Shown piece after piece: positions 8,263 through 14,855 of a DNA stretch of 14,855 nt. The stretch's first letter is position 1. Each line of letters begins with the position of its first letter. The translations under genes and the position numbers were made by a program. The stretch is from contig SFER01000036.1 of assembly GCA_004557195.1 (NCBI GenBank), positions 1-14,855 of the forward strand. The letters are read 5' to 3'. The DNA is from Bacteroidales bacterium (GTDB lineage: Bacteria > Bacteroidota > Bacteroidia > Bacteroidales > Muribaculaceae). Below the pieces are notes generated by a model. It had not been told where the DNA came from and made no database searches. It saw only the letters and a program-made list of their open reading frames with translations.

Positions 8263-8963
8263 AGAACATCGACGATTACGCTGTGGATTTAGGTATCACC
8301 AAAACCGTTACCGAAATCATCGACGGACAATCGAAAGAAGTTACCTACAAAGTGCTTTGGAGCCCATTCAACTATGGCGCCGAGGCGAAAGCTGAGTTGC
8401 CATATAATCTCGCTCCTATCGAAGAGGCTGCCTTCATGGATGTGTGCTGTACCAAGCCCGGAATGCGTCTTGCTTGGGGCGATATTGAAGAAAGGGCAAA
8501 GTTCAGCACTCCGGATTATGTGGCAAGTGCTATTACCGCAAAATATGACAAAACCTATGATTCATCCACCGGCTTAGACCGAAGATACCTTCAGCCGGAA
8601 GATGACATAGTGCAAATCAACTGGCCTGACGGCTGGTATATACCCACTGCGCAAGACCTTCAATTGCTCGTCGAGAACACTACCGTTAAGGACGAAACAA
8701 TAAATGGAAATACTTGGTTCAGGCTAACGAGTACCAATGGAAACAGCATCCTGATTCCGGGCACCGGATACATCGATGATAGTGATAACGTAGAAAAATG
8801 GGCAACCGAAGCCTATTTGCAGAGTAGCACCATCGGTGTTTATACTTCAAAGCCTACAATCCATGCTCTTAGAGTTGCAAAATCGGGCGCATCGCTTGCA
8901 AATAGTGCCGGCCGCCCCACAGGATTGATGGTGCGACCGGTAAAATATGTGCGAGTAGATTAA
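8259..8963 (+). CDS. FISUMP-domain protein, probably part of a disrupted gene
   Basis: The frame has a GTG start at 8259 (234 residues); no ATG lies upstream in it. It contains one whole FISUMP-like domain: YAVDLGITK (7-15), FNYGAEA (37-43) where family members read NVGA, MRLAWGDIE (69-77), WPDGWYIPTAQDLQLL (122-137), FRLTSTNGNSILIPGTGYID (154-173), AYLQSS (185-190) and GLMVRPV (222-228), ending VRVD. There is no signal peptide, which is odd for a family normally exported. The GTGA at 8259-8262 overlaps the stop of the preceding FISUMP fragment. The codons just upstream in this frame read KYVVV and lead smoothly into VKNIDDYAVDLG. This suggests that both pieces came from one gene with tandem FISUMP domains, split by a one-base deletion near 8240-8250. 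Translational coupling through the overlap is the alternative. Function is unknown. Confidence 0.65.
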   Translation: MKNIDDYAVDLGITKTVTEIIDGQSKEVTYKVLWSPFNYGAEAKAELPYNLAPIEEAAFMDVCCTKPGMRLAWGDIEERAKFSTPDYVASAITAKYDKTYDSSTGLDRRYLQPEDDIVQINWPDGWYIPTAQDLQLLVENTTVKDETINGNTWFRLTSTNGNSILIPGTGYIDDSDNVEKWATEAYLQSSTIGVYTSKPTIHALRVAKSGASLANSAGRPTGLMVRPVKYVRVD

Positions 8964-8987
8964 ATCACCAATTTTGTGGCGTTCGCT

Positions 8988-10670
8988 CTATGTGAGGGAG
9001 CGGTAGCGGATGCGCTTGGGCTCGGTGTTGCCGAGTTTGGCGCGCTTGTATTCTTCGTATTCCGAATAGGAGCCTTCGTAGAACACCACTTCGCTGTCGC
9101 CTTCAAATGAGAGGATGTGAGTGCAGATGCGGTCGAGGAACCAACGGTCGTGAGATACCACAACGGCACATCCCGCAAAGTTCTCGAGACCCTCTTCGAG
9201 AGCGCGGAGAGTGTTCACGTCGATATCGTTGGTAGGTTCGTCGAGCAGGAGCACGTTGCCTTCTTCTTTCAGTGCCATGGCGAGGTGGAGGCGGTTGCGT
9301 TCACCACCCGAGAGCACGCCGATTTTCTTCTCTTGGTCGGCACCTGTGAAGTTGAACTTCGAGAGGTATGCGCGGGCATTCATGTCTCTGCCACCCATGC
9401 GGAAAGTCTCGACACCTTGTGAAATCACCTGATAGACAGTGCTATCGGGGTGGAGGTCCTTGTGTGTTTGATCGACATAGGCGATTTTCACGGTTTCACC
9501 CACGTTGAATTGTCCGGCATCTTGCTTTTCAAGCCCCATGATGAGTTTGAAAAGCGTGGTTTTACCGGCGCCATTCGGACCGATAACGCCCACGATTCCA
9601 TTGGGCGGAAGCATGAAATTGAGGTCGTCAAACAGGAGTTTGTCGCCATAGGCTTTTCTCACATGCTCGGCTTCGATAACCTTATTGCCGAGTCGCGGAC
9701 CGTTGGGGATGAAAATTTCGAGTTTTTCCTCGCGTTCTTTTTGGTCCTCGTTGAGGAGGCGGTCGTAGGAAGAAAGACGCGCTTTACCCTTGGCTTGTCG
9801 AGCCTTCGGAGCCATTCTCACCCATTCAAGTTCGCGCTCGAGAGTCTTGCGGCGCTTGCTTGCCTGTTTCTCCTCTTGGGCCATTCTCTTGGTCTTTTGG
9901 TCGAGCCAAGAAGAGTAGTTTCCTTTCCAGGGGATACCCTCGCCTCGGTCGAGTTCGAGAATCCAGCCGGCGACATGGTCGAGGAAGTAACGGTCGTGAG
10001 TGATGGCAATCACAGTGCCTTTGTATTGCTGGAGGTGTTGCTCGAGCCAGTCGATAGACTCGGCATCGAGGTGGTTGGTAGGCTCGTCGAGGAGGAGCAC
10101 ATCAGGCTCTTGGAGCAAGAGGCGGCATAGAGCCACACGGCGGCGCTCACCACCCGAGAGAGTGTTCACCTTCTGGTCTTCTGGCGGGCAACGGAGTGCG
10201 TCCATGGCGCGCTCGAGGCGGTTGTCGATGTTCCAGGCATCGCAAGCGTCGAGTTTGTCTTGGAGTTCGGCTTGTCGAGCGATGAGCGCCTCCATTTTGT
10301 CGGGGTCTTCGAGCACCTCGGGGAGCGCGAAACTCTCGTTCACCTCGTCAAACTCCTTGAGCAAGTCGAGCACCGGTTGCATCCCCTCTTGCACCACTTC
10401 TTTAACGGTCTTTTCGGGGTCGAGTTTCGGTTCTTGTTCGAGGTATCCTACCGAATAGCCCGAAGAGAATACCACTTCGCCTTGGAAAGACTTGTCAATG
10501 CCGGCGATAATTTTCAACAGCGTGGATTTACCCGAGCCGTTAAGACCGATAATGCCGATTTTCGCGCCGTAGAAGAAAGAGAGGTAGATGTTCTTGAGCA
10601 CTTGTTTTTGGGGCGGGTAAATCTTGTTTACCCCCACCATCGAGAATATTACCTTTTTGTCGTCAGCCAT
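8988..10670 (-). CDS. ettA: EttA, energy-dependent translational throttle ABC-F protein
   Basis: A 560-residue soluble ABC-F ATPase with two ABC domains and no membrane segment, the usual length for EttA. Domain 1 has Walker A GLNGSGKS (42-49), signature LSGGE (171-175) and Walker B VLLLDEP (191-197, catalytic E196). Domain 2 has GPNGAGKT (364-371), LSGGE (453-457) and VLLLDEP (473-479, E478). Between them is a charged linker (about 255-320, rich in K/R/E) like the P-site-tRNA-interaction motif. The full-length resemblance to EttA (the MVGVNKIYPP start, the RIRYRSLT end) is strong. In E. coli, EttA binds the ribosomal E site and gates the first elongation step according to the ADP/ATP ratio. 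It is the last gene of the ruvX-def-ettA operon, 9 bp after def, and converges on the FISUMP gene with 24 bp between stops. I see no good terminator in that gap. Confidence 0.93.
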   Translation of the reverse strand: MADDKKVIFSMVGVNKIYPPQKQVLKNIYLSFFYGAKIGIIGLNGSGKSTLLKIIAGIDKSFQGEVVFSSGYSVGYLEQEPKLDPEKTVKEVVQEGMQPVLDLLKEFDEVNESFALPEVLEDPDKMEALIARQAELQDKLDACDAWNIDNRLERAMDALRCPPEDQKVNTLSGGERRRVALCRLLLQEPDVLLLDEPTNHLDAESIDWLEQHLQQYKGTVIAITHDRYFLDHVAGWILELDRGEGIPWKGNYSSWLDQKTKRMAQEEKQASKRRKTLERELEWVRMAPKARQAKGKARLSSYDRLLNEDQKEREEKLEIFIPNGPRLGNKVIEAEHVRKAYGDKLLFDDLNFMLPPNGIVGVIGPNGAGKTTLFKLIMGLEKQDAGQFNVGETVKIAYVDQTHKDLHPDSTVYQVISQGVETFRMGGRDMNARAYLSKFNFTGADQEKKIGVLSGGERNRLHLAMALKEEGNVLLLDEPTNDIDVNTLRALEEGLENFAGCAVVVSHDRWFLDRICTHILSFEGDSEVVFYEGSYSEYEEYKRAKLGNTEPKRIRYRSLT

Positions 10671-10679
10671 AATGGAAAT

Positions 10680-11249
10680 TTATCGTTTTGGCTTAGCGAC
10701 GCTGCGGGTGCGATATCCGCAGTTCACCTTGCCGTTAATAATATTGTTGAGTTTTGATTTGATAAGTTGCTTGCGGATAGGGGAGATGTGGTCGATGAAC
10801 ACGTGGCCTTCGAGGTGGTCATATTCATGCTGAATCACCCTTGAGAGATAGCCTTCAAACACCTCGTCATGTGGGTTGAAATCCTCGTCGAGCCATGTGA
10901 GGCGCACTTTCTCGGTGCGTTTCACGCTCTCTCCGATTCCGGGGAGCGAGAGGCAGCCCTCGTCGCGCGATTTCACTTCGCCATCGTCGAGCACCTCGAG
11001 GCGCGGGTTGATGAGAGTGAATTTCACCCCTTTGAGTTCGGGAAAAGTGTCGGCGAGCACATCCACGTCGATAACGATGAGCCGTATGTTGAGTCCGATT
11101 TGCGGCGCAGCGAGACCTATGCCGTCACTATCGTACATGGTTTCCCACATGTTGGCGATGAGCGATTTGAGATCGGGATAGTCTTTTGTAATGTCCTCCG
11201 ATACCTTCCTAAGCACCGGATGACCATAGAGGTAGATTGGTAAAATCAT
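10680..11249 (-). CDS. def: Peptide deformylase
   Basis: Removes the formyl group from the N-terminal methionine of new proteins, a metal-dependent cytosolic reaction. The 189-residue product has the three def motifs: GIGLAAPQ (43-50), EGCLS (97-101) and HEYDH (141-145), giving metal ligands C99, H141 and H145 and catalytic E142. The start is taken at ATG 11247-11249, which gives MILPIYLYGHPVLRK as in other deformylases. The frame stays open about 50 codons further upstream, but those codons lie inside ruvX and are unlike any def. This start overlaps the ruvX stop as ATGA (11246-11249), implying translational coupling. ettA follows after 9 bp. Confidence 0.95.
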   Translation of the reverse strand: MILPIYLYGHPVLRKVSEDITKDYPDLKSLIANMWETMYDSDGIGLAAPQIGLNIRLIVIDVDVLADTFPELKGVKFTLINPRLEVLDDGEVKSRDEGCLSLPGIGESVKRTEKVRLTWLDEDFNPHDEVFEGYLSRVIQHEYDHLEGHVFIDHISPIRKQLIKSKLNNIINGKVNCGYRTRSVAKPKR

Positions 11250-11668
11250 ATTGTAAAGTTCTTGCTTTGTAAATAGTCGTTGAGAATTATTGTAGCAGCC
11301 ATGCCGTCGATGATTTCCTTGTTTTGGCGCGTGCTGCGTTTTGCGCCGCTGTCGATAAGAGAGCGGTGAGCGATGGTGCTGGTGAAGCGCTCGTCCCACA
11401 TCACCACGGGGATGTCGGGAATTTCCTTGGCAAGATGCTTGAGAAACGGCTTGATGTATTGCATACTTTCCGAGGGGGTGTTGTCGAGGCGCTTAGGCTC
11501 GCCTACAACGATGAGTTCGACAGGCTCGGAAGCGATGTATTTCTTGAGCCAGTCGATGAGGGTGTGGGTGGGGATTGTCGCAAGAGCGGTAGCGACAATC
11601 TTGAGCGTGTCGGTAACAGCGATACCTGTGCGCTTGCGTCCGTAGTCAATGGCTAAAATGCGTCCCAT
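11246..11668 (-). CDS. ruvX: RuvX/YqgF-family Holliday junction resolvase-like nuclease
   Basis: A 140-residue RNase-H-fold protein of normal YqgF length. Motifs: AIDYGRKRTGIAVTD (6-20) with the first active-site aspartate D8, LIVVGEPKRLD (52-62), WDERFTS (91-97), and the C-terminal EIIDGMAATIIL (118-129) with D121. YqgF/RuvX is a widespread nuclease implicated in 16S rRNA 5'-end maturation and, in some bacteria, in Holliday junction resolution; which applies here cannot be told. It is the first gene of the ruvX-def-ettA operon, with a consensus promoter directly in front, and shares the ATGA overlap with def. Confidence 0.92.
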   Translation of the reverse strand: MGRILAIDYGRKRTGIAVTDTLKIVATALATIPTHTLIDWLKKYIASEPVELIVVGEPKRLDNTPSESMQYIKPFLKHLAKEIPDIPVVMWDERFTSTIAHRSLIDSGAKRSTRQNKEIIDGMAATIILNDYLQSKNFTI

Positions 11669-11679
11669 AATTTAGACTG

Positions 11680-11710
11680 CAAAGGTAGTGAATTTCAACC
11701 AATTTAGCAA
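11680..11710 (-). promoter_or_regulatory. Promoter of the ruvX-def-ettA operon
   Basis: On the minus strand TTG (11710-11708) is followed by exactly 20 bases and then TACCTTTG (11687-11680), a full match to the Bacteroidetes TTG / TAnnTTTG promoter. The -7 box ends only 11 bp before the ruvX ATG, so the 5' leader would be a few bases at most and the message close to leaderless. Confidence 0.75.
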
Positions 11711-11770
11711 TAACAGCCCGATTGAATAGCGAAAAAGCAGAGAGTTAAAGAGCAAAAAACCGCAATAATA

Positions 11771-11802
11771 TTTGAAATAATGGTTGAAAAAGAGTAATTT
11801 TA
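11771..11802 (+). promoter_or_regulatory. Promoter of ligA
   Basis: TTTG (11771-11774), 20 bases, then TAATTTTA (11795-11802), one mismatch to TAnnTTTG. The -7 box ends 29 bp before the ligA ATG. It points away from the ruvX promoter; the two -33 elements are about 60 bp apart in a 163-bp divergent intergenic region. Confidence 0.6.
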
Positions 11803-11831
11803 CAATCTAAAACAAAAGAATACCCACAACT

Positions 11832-13841
11832 ATGGCACAAGACGCAAAGGCAAGAATCGACGAGTTGCGCAAGGCGCTCGACAAGCACAACTATAACTAT
11901 TATGTGCTCAACGCACCCGAAATAAGCGATTATGAGTTTGACATGATGATGAACGAACTCATAGCGCTGGAGAAAGCGCACCCTGAGTATGCCGATGCCA
12001 CCTCACCGACACAGCGAGTGGGGAGCGACATCAACCGCCAATTTGTTCAAGTGGAGCACCGCCGCCCCATGCTTTCGCTCGGCAACACCTACTCGATAGA
12101 GGAGGTGGAGGAATTTGTGGCGCGATGCAAGCAGATGCTCGGCGGCGAGGATTTTGAAATTGTCGGCGAGATGAAATATGACGGCACATCGATTTCGCTC
12201 ATCTATGAGCATGGGAAATTGACGCGCGCCGTAACTCGCGGCGACGGCGTGAAAGGGGATGACGTAACCGCCAACGTGAAGACAATACGCTCCATCCCGC
12301 TGCAACTGCGCGGCGAGGATTATCCCGACGAATTTGAAGTGCGCGGCGAGGTGTTGATGCCATGGAAGGTGTTTGATGCGCTCAACAAGGAGCGCGCTTT
12401 CAACGAGGAGCCGCTCTTTGCCAATCCGCGCAATGCCGCCGCCGGCACTTTGAAACTGCAAAATTCAGCCGAAGTGGCAAAGCGCAATCTCGATGCCTAT
12501 CTCTACTTCCTGCTTGGCGAAAATCTGCCCGGCGACACCCATTCCGGAAATATGGAGATGGTGAAAAAGTGGGGGTTCAAGACCGGGCAATATCAAATCT
12601 TGCACTCGATAGACGAAGTGCGCCGTTTTATCGCATATTGGGACACGGAACGGAAGAATTTGCCGATAGCCACCGACGGACTTGTGTTCAAAGTTAATTC
12701 CCTGAGGCAACAGCGCAACCTCGGGTTCACCGCCAAATCGCCGCGGTGGGCTGTGGCATACAAGTTTGCCCCCGAGCGGGAGTGCACGCAGTTGAAATTT
12801 GTGTCGTTTGAGACCGGACGAAGCGGCGTAATCACCCCGGTTGCAAATCTCGAGCCGGTGCAGTTGTCGGGCACAATAGTGAAGCGCGCATCGCTCCACA
12901 ACGAGGATATAATACGCCAACTCGACATCCACGAAGGCGATTTCGTGTATGTGGAGAAGGGCGGCGAGATAATTCCCAAGATTGTAGGGGTGGATGTGAA
13001 GCAGCGGAAGCCCGGAAGCAGGCCGGTGGAATTTGTCAGAACCTGCCCGGTGTGCGGCACCGCACTTGTGCGCGTTGAGGGGGAAGCAGCATGGACCTGC
13101 CCCAACAAGTATTATTGTCGCCCGCAGATAACAGGGCGCATCGAGCACTTTGTGTCGCGCCATGCCATGGATATCGACGGTATCGGCGAGGAAGTCGCCG
13201 AGCAACTCTATGCGGCACGACTTGTCGAGACGGTTGCCGACATATACGACCTCACCGAGCACGACCTTGTAACGCTCGAGCGCTTCGGCGAGCGTTCCGC
13301 CAAGCGGATACTCGCAGGGGTGGAGGCATCGAAGGCGGTGCCTTTCGAGCGCGTGGTGTATGCGCTGTCGATACCGTTTGTCGGGGAGACCGTTGCCAAA
13401 AAACTTGCTCAGGCGGTGAAGAATATCGACAACCTGATGGCGATGAATAGCGAGCAACTCGCAATGATTCCCGAAATCGGTCCCAAAATAGCCGAGAGTA
13501 TCGTGCAATTCTTCAAAGTGCCTATCAACAGGGTGATTGTGGAGCGATTGCGAATTGCCGGGCTGCGGATGCAGGTGGAAGAAAAGATAGTGGAAGTGAA
13601 ATCCAATGTCCTCGAAGGGAAGTCGATAATCATCAGCGGAGTGTTTGACTATCATTCACGCGATGAGTACAAGCAGATAATCGAGCAGCATGGAGGGAAA
13701 AATGTCGGTTCGATATCGGCAAAAACCGACTATGTGCTTGCCGGAGCCAAGATGGGGCCCGCCAAATTGGAAAAGGCAAAGAAACTCGGCATCGAGATAA
13801 TCAGCGAGACCGATTTCCTGAAAATGATAGGGGAAATGTAG
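11832..13841 (+). CDS. ligA: NAD+-dependent DNA ligase LigA
   Basis: A 669-residue, full-length bacterial ligase that seals nicks in replication and repair using NAD+. In order: the N-terminal Ia domain (about 1-70, NYNYYVLNAPEISDYEFD region), which binds NMN; the nucleotidyltransferase domain with the adenylated lysine in KYDGTS (K115) and TRGDGVKGDDVT; the OB fold after about 320; a four-cysteine zinc finger with C405, C408, C423 and C429; helix-hairpin-helix repeats (around IDGIGEEVA and IPEIGPKIA); and a C-terminal BRCT domain (about 590-669, GKSIIISGVF to ETDFLKMIG). All domains and key residues appear intact. It has its own promoter, diverges from ruvX and converges on the CPBP gene with 3 bp between stops. 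Confidence 0.97.
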   Translation: MAQDAKARIDELRKALDKHNYNYYVLNAPEISDYEFDMMMNELIALEKAHPEYADATSPTQRVGSDINRQFVQVEHRRPMLSLGNTYSIEEVEEFVARCKQMLGGEDFEIVGEMKYDGTSISLIYEHGKLTRAVTRGDGVKGDDVTANVKTIRSIPLQLRGEDYPDEFEVRGEVLMPWKVFDALNKERAFNEEPLFANPRNAAAGTLKLQNSAEVAKRNLDAYLYFLLGENLPGDTHSGNMEMVKKWGFKTGQYQILHSIDEVRRFIAYWDTERKNLPIATDGLVFKVNSLRQQRNLGFTAKSPRWAVAYKFAPERECTQLKFVSFETGRSGVITPVANLEPVQLSGTIVKRASLHNEDIIRQLDIHEGDFVYVEKGGEIIPKIVGVDVKQRKPGSRPVEFVRTCPVCGTALVRVEGEAAWTCPNKYYCRPQITGRIEHFVSRHAMDIDGIGEEVAEQLYAARLVETVADIYDLTEHDLVTLERFGERSAKRILAGVEASKAVPFERVVYALSIPFVGETVAKKLAQAVKNIDNLMAMNSEQLAMIPEIGPKIAESIVQFFKVPINRVIVERLRIAGLRMQVEEKIVEVKSNVLEGKSIIISGVFDYHSRDEYKQIIEQHGGKNVGSISAKTDYVLAGAKMGPAKLEKAKKLGIEIISETDFLKMIGEM

Positions 13842-13844
13842 CGG

Positions 13845-14720
13845 TTAAGCGTTTATGCGCTTGAAATATCGCGATAGGAGCACCGCTATAACAATTGTGG
13901 CAACGGCACTTGCGAGTGCGAGCCACGGGAATCCGTTGGTGATGCCGATAGTGTCGATTGCCAACGGCGGAGTGCCCGGTGTGTGGATGTGGTTTAAAAT
14001 CACCACCATAGAATTGTTGAGGATGTGCCCGATAATTGGCACCCAAAGCGAGCCGCTCCACCACAGAGCGTAACCGAAAAGCGCGCCGAGAACAATCCTG
14101 GGGAAGAACCCGAAAAATTGCATGTGCATCGCGCTGAATACCACGGCGGTAATCCAAATAGCGGCATGGATGCGCACCGGGCGCGATTCAAATATGCGCA
14201 ACAATGCTCCGCGGAAGAACACCTCTTCGGCAAAACCGGTGAGCACGCCCACGGTGAGGATAACCAGAATCAGCGCGAGAGGTCCGTTGTTTTGGATGAG
14301 TGAATTGGTAACTGCCTCGGCAGCGTTCTCGGCAGCGCGGAGATATTGCTCTATTGCCGACAACGATTCGGGGAATGTGATGCCCTTGTTCCAATCGACA
14401 AGCAGGTTGAAAGCCGGAATCATCACCAAATATGTTCCAATCATGGCGGCAATCGCTTTGAGCGAAGGAGCCTTGTGGAGTTGGAGGAATTGGAGAGCGT
14501 TGGATGAGATAAACACAACCGTAATGGCGGCAGGAAGGATAAATGCAATCACATTCTGCAACACCGTGGATATGATGATGCCTTTTTGTGGCGCAAGCGA
14601 TGTCGAGTTGATGATAAGGACAAATAGAGTGGTCATTATCAATCCGAGGATGAAACAACTAAAGAGGAGTGTAAGACGCTGTCCGAATGTGAGTTTGCTA
14701 TTTAAGAGTTTGCTGTCCAT
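13845..14720 (-). CDS. CPBP-family intramembrane metalloprotease (CAAX/Abi type)
   Basis: A 291-residue polytopic membrane protein with hydrophobic helices at about 17-38, 48-72, 88-106, 148-163, 186-197, 207-220 and 267-283. It carries the CPBP motifs: EEVFFR (165-170), FSAMH (195-199, H199) and HILNN (232-236), which supply the glutamates and histidines of the Rce1-type active site. The family includes CAAX-like proteases, bacteriocin-immunity proteins and many members of unknown substrate; no neighbour gives a clue here. The start is ATG 14718-14720 (MDSKLLNSK). A TTG at 14768 in the same frame is open but lies inside the -7 promoter box, so it cannot be in the transcript. The gene ends 3 bp from the ligA stop. 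Confidence 0.88.
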   Translation of the reverse strand: MDSKLLNSKLTFGQRLTLLFSCFILGLIMTTLFVLIINSTSLAPQKGIIISTVLQNVIAFILPAAITVVFISSNALQFLQLHKAPSLKAIAAMIGTYLVMIPAFNLLVDWNKGITFPESLSAIEQYLRAAENAAEAVTNSLIQNNGPLALILVILTVGVLTGFAEEVFFRGALLRIFESRPVRIHAAIWITAVVFSAMHMQFFGFFPRIVLGALFGYALWWSGSLWVPIIGHILNNSMVVILNHIHTPGTPPLAIDTIGITNGFPWLALASAVATIVIAVLLSRYFKRINA

Positions 14721-14765
14721 AACGATAAAAAATTTGTGAATAATCCCGCAAAGGGAAATGCGAAG

Positions 14766-14796
14766 CAAAATTACAACAAAAACCGCCCATCTGCAA
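14766..14796 (-). promoter_or_regulatory. Promoter of the CPBP protease gene
   Basis: On the minus strand TTG (14796-14794), 20 bases, then TAATTTTG (14773-14766): a full match to the Bacteroidetes promoter. The -7 box ends 45 bp before the ATG at 14720, giving a leader of roughly 40 nt. No other feature was seen in the leader. Confidence 0.7.
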
Positions 14797-14820
14797 GAAA
14801 ATGCGCTGCGATTTACGATA

Positions 14821-14855
14821 TCACATCGGGTGCTGCACGGCGGTGGCGATGGGGT
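14821..14855 (-). CDS. Possible 3' end of the next gene (very short)
   Basis: On the minus strand one frame is open from the right edge and reads PIATAVQHPM before a TGA at 14823-14821. It stops 24 bp before the CPBP -33 element, which is where a neighbouring gene could end. Ten codons cannot prove coding, and another minus frame is also open to 14813. No family is recognised. Confidence 0.2.
   Translation of the reverse strand, partial: PIATAVQHPM

Noticed and set aside
8966..9002. Short inverted repeats (CAC/GTG, CGCTC/GAGCG) between the FISUMP gene and ettA as a shared terminator
   Set aside because: Stems are 3-5 bp, one overlaps the ettA end, and no proper U-tract follows on either strand.
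11250..11399. N-terminal extension of peptide deformylase by 50 residues
   Set aside because: The extra codons lie wholly inside ruvX in another frame and encode an Arg/His-rich stretch absent from the family; the ATG at 11249 gives the family start.
12465..13655. A 396-codon open frame antisense to ligA, and similar long frames opposite ettA (9450-10130) and the macroglobulin gene (4043-4684, 5219-5752)
   Set aside because: They are His/Leu/Val-rich mirror translations of well-supported genes, have no recognisable domain, and no promoter or ribosome site is visible.
13847..13862. AAGCG-TTTATG-CGCTT inverted repeat at the ligA/CPBP convergence
   Set aside because: Five base pairs inside the CPBP coding end; not enough to separate it from chance.

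Overview
The window looks like chromosomal DNA of a Bacteroidales bacterium, possibly of the Muribaculaceae type; the family is an inference. Reasons: several intergenic regions carry the Bacteroidetes promoter signature (TTG or TTTG, 20 bases, then a TAnnTTTG-like -7 box); starts lack strong Shine-Dalgarno sequences; and the gene content fits (a secreted alpha-2-macroglobulin-like protein of about 1830 residues, FISUMP-type domains, and a ruvX-def-ettA cluster next to ligA). No RNA gene, CRISPR array, insertion sequence or phage gene was seen.

Layout. Positions 1-726 (+): the end of a small unknown ORF, then a zeta-toxin-like P-loop kinase, probably a toxin-antitoxin-like pair cut by the window edge. 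Positions 800-1987 (+): a non-hydrolysing UDP-HexNAc 2-epimerase closest to the FnlC/WbjD/CapG type, closed by a strong terminator hairpin at 2016-2052. Positions 2150-7645 (+): a giant exported alpha-2-macroglobulin-like protein that has lost the CxEQ thioester. Positions 7649-8963 (+): a decayed or rearranged stretch. An HXXEE-family gene starts 3 bp after the macroglobulin stop, changes frame near 7811-7830, and runs into a 5'-truncated FISUMP domain, which is followed by a second, better preserved FISUMP domain in another frame.

Positions 8988-11668 (-) hold a compact housekeeping operon transcribed ruvX, def, ettA, with a 4-bp ruvX/def overlap and a 9-bp def/ettA gap. A 163-bp divergent intergenic region carries one recognisable promoter for ruvX and another for ligA (11832-13841, +). 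ligA converges on a CPBP-family intramembrane protease gene (13845-14720, -), leaving only 3 bp between stop codons. The CPBP gene has a near-ideal promoter at 14766-14796, which fixes its start at 14720. A short reading frame at the right edge may be the end of the next gene.

The housekeeping half (ruvX, def, ettA, ligA) covers DNA and RNA maintenance, N-terminal protein maturation and translation control, and is ordinary. The points of interest are the broken junction downstream of the macroglobulin gene, the thioester-less macroglobulin with a bait-like segment, and the edge-truncated toxin module. I did not find a clearly new multi-gene system.
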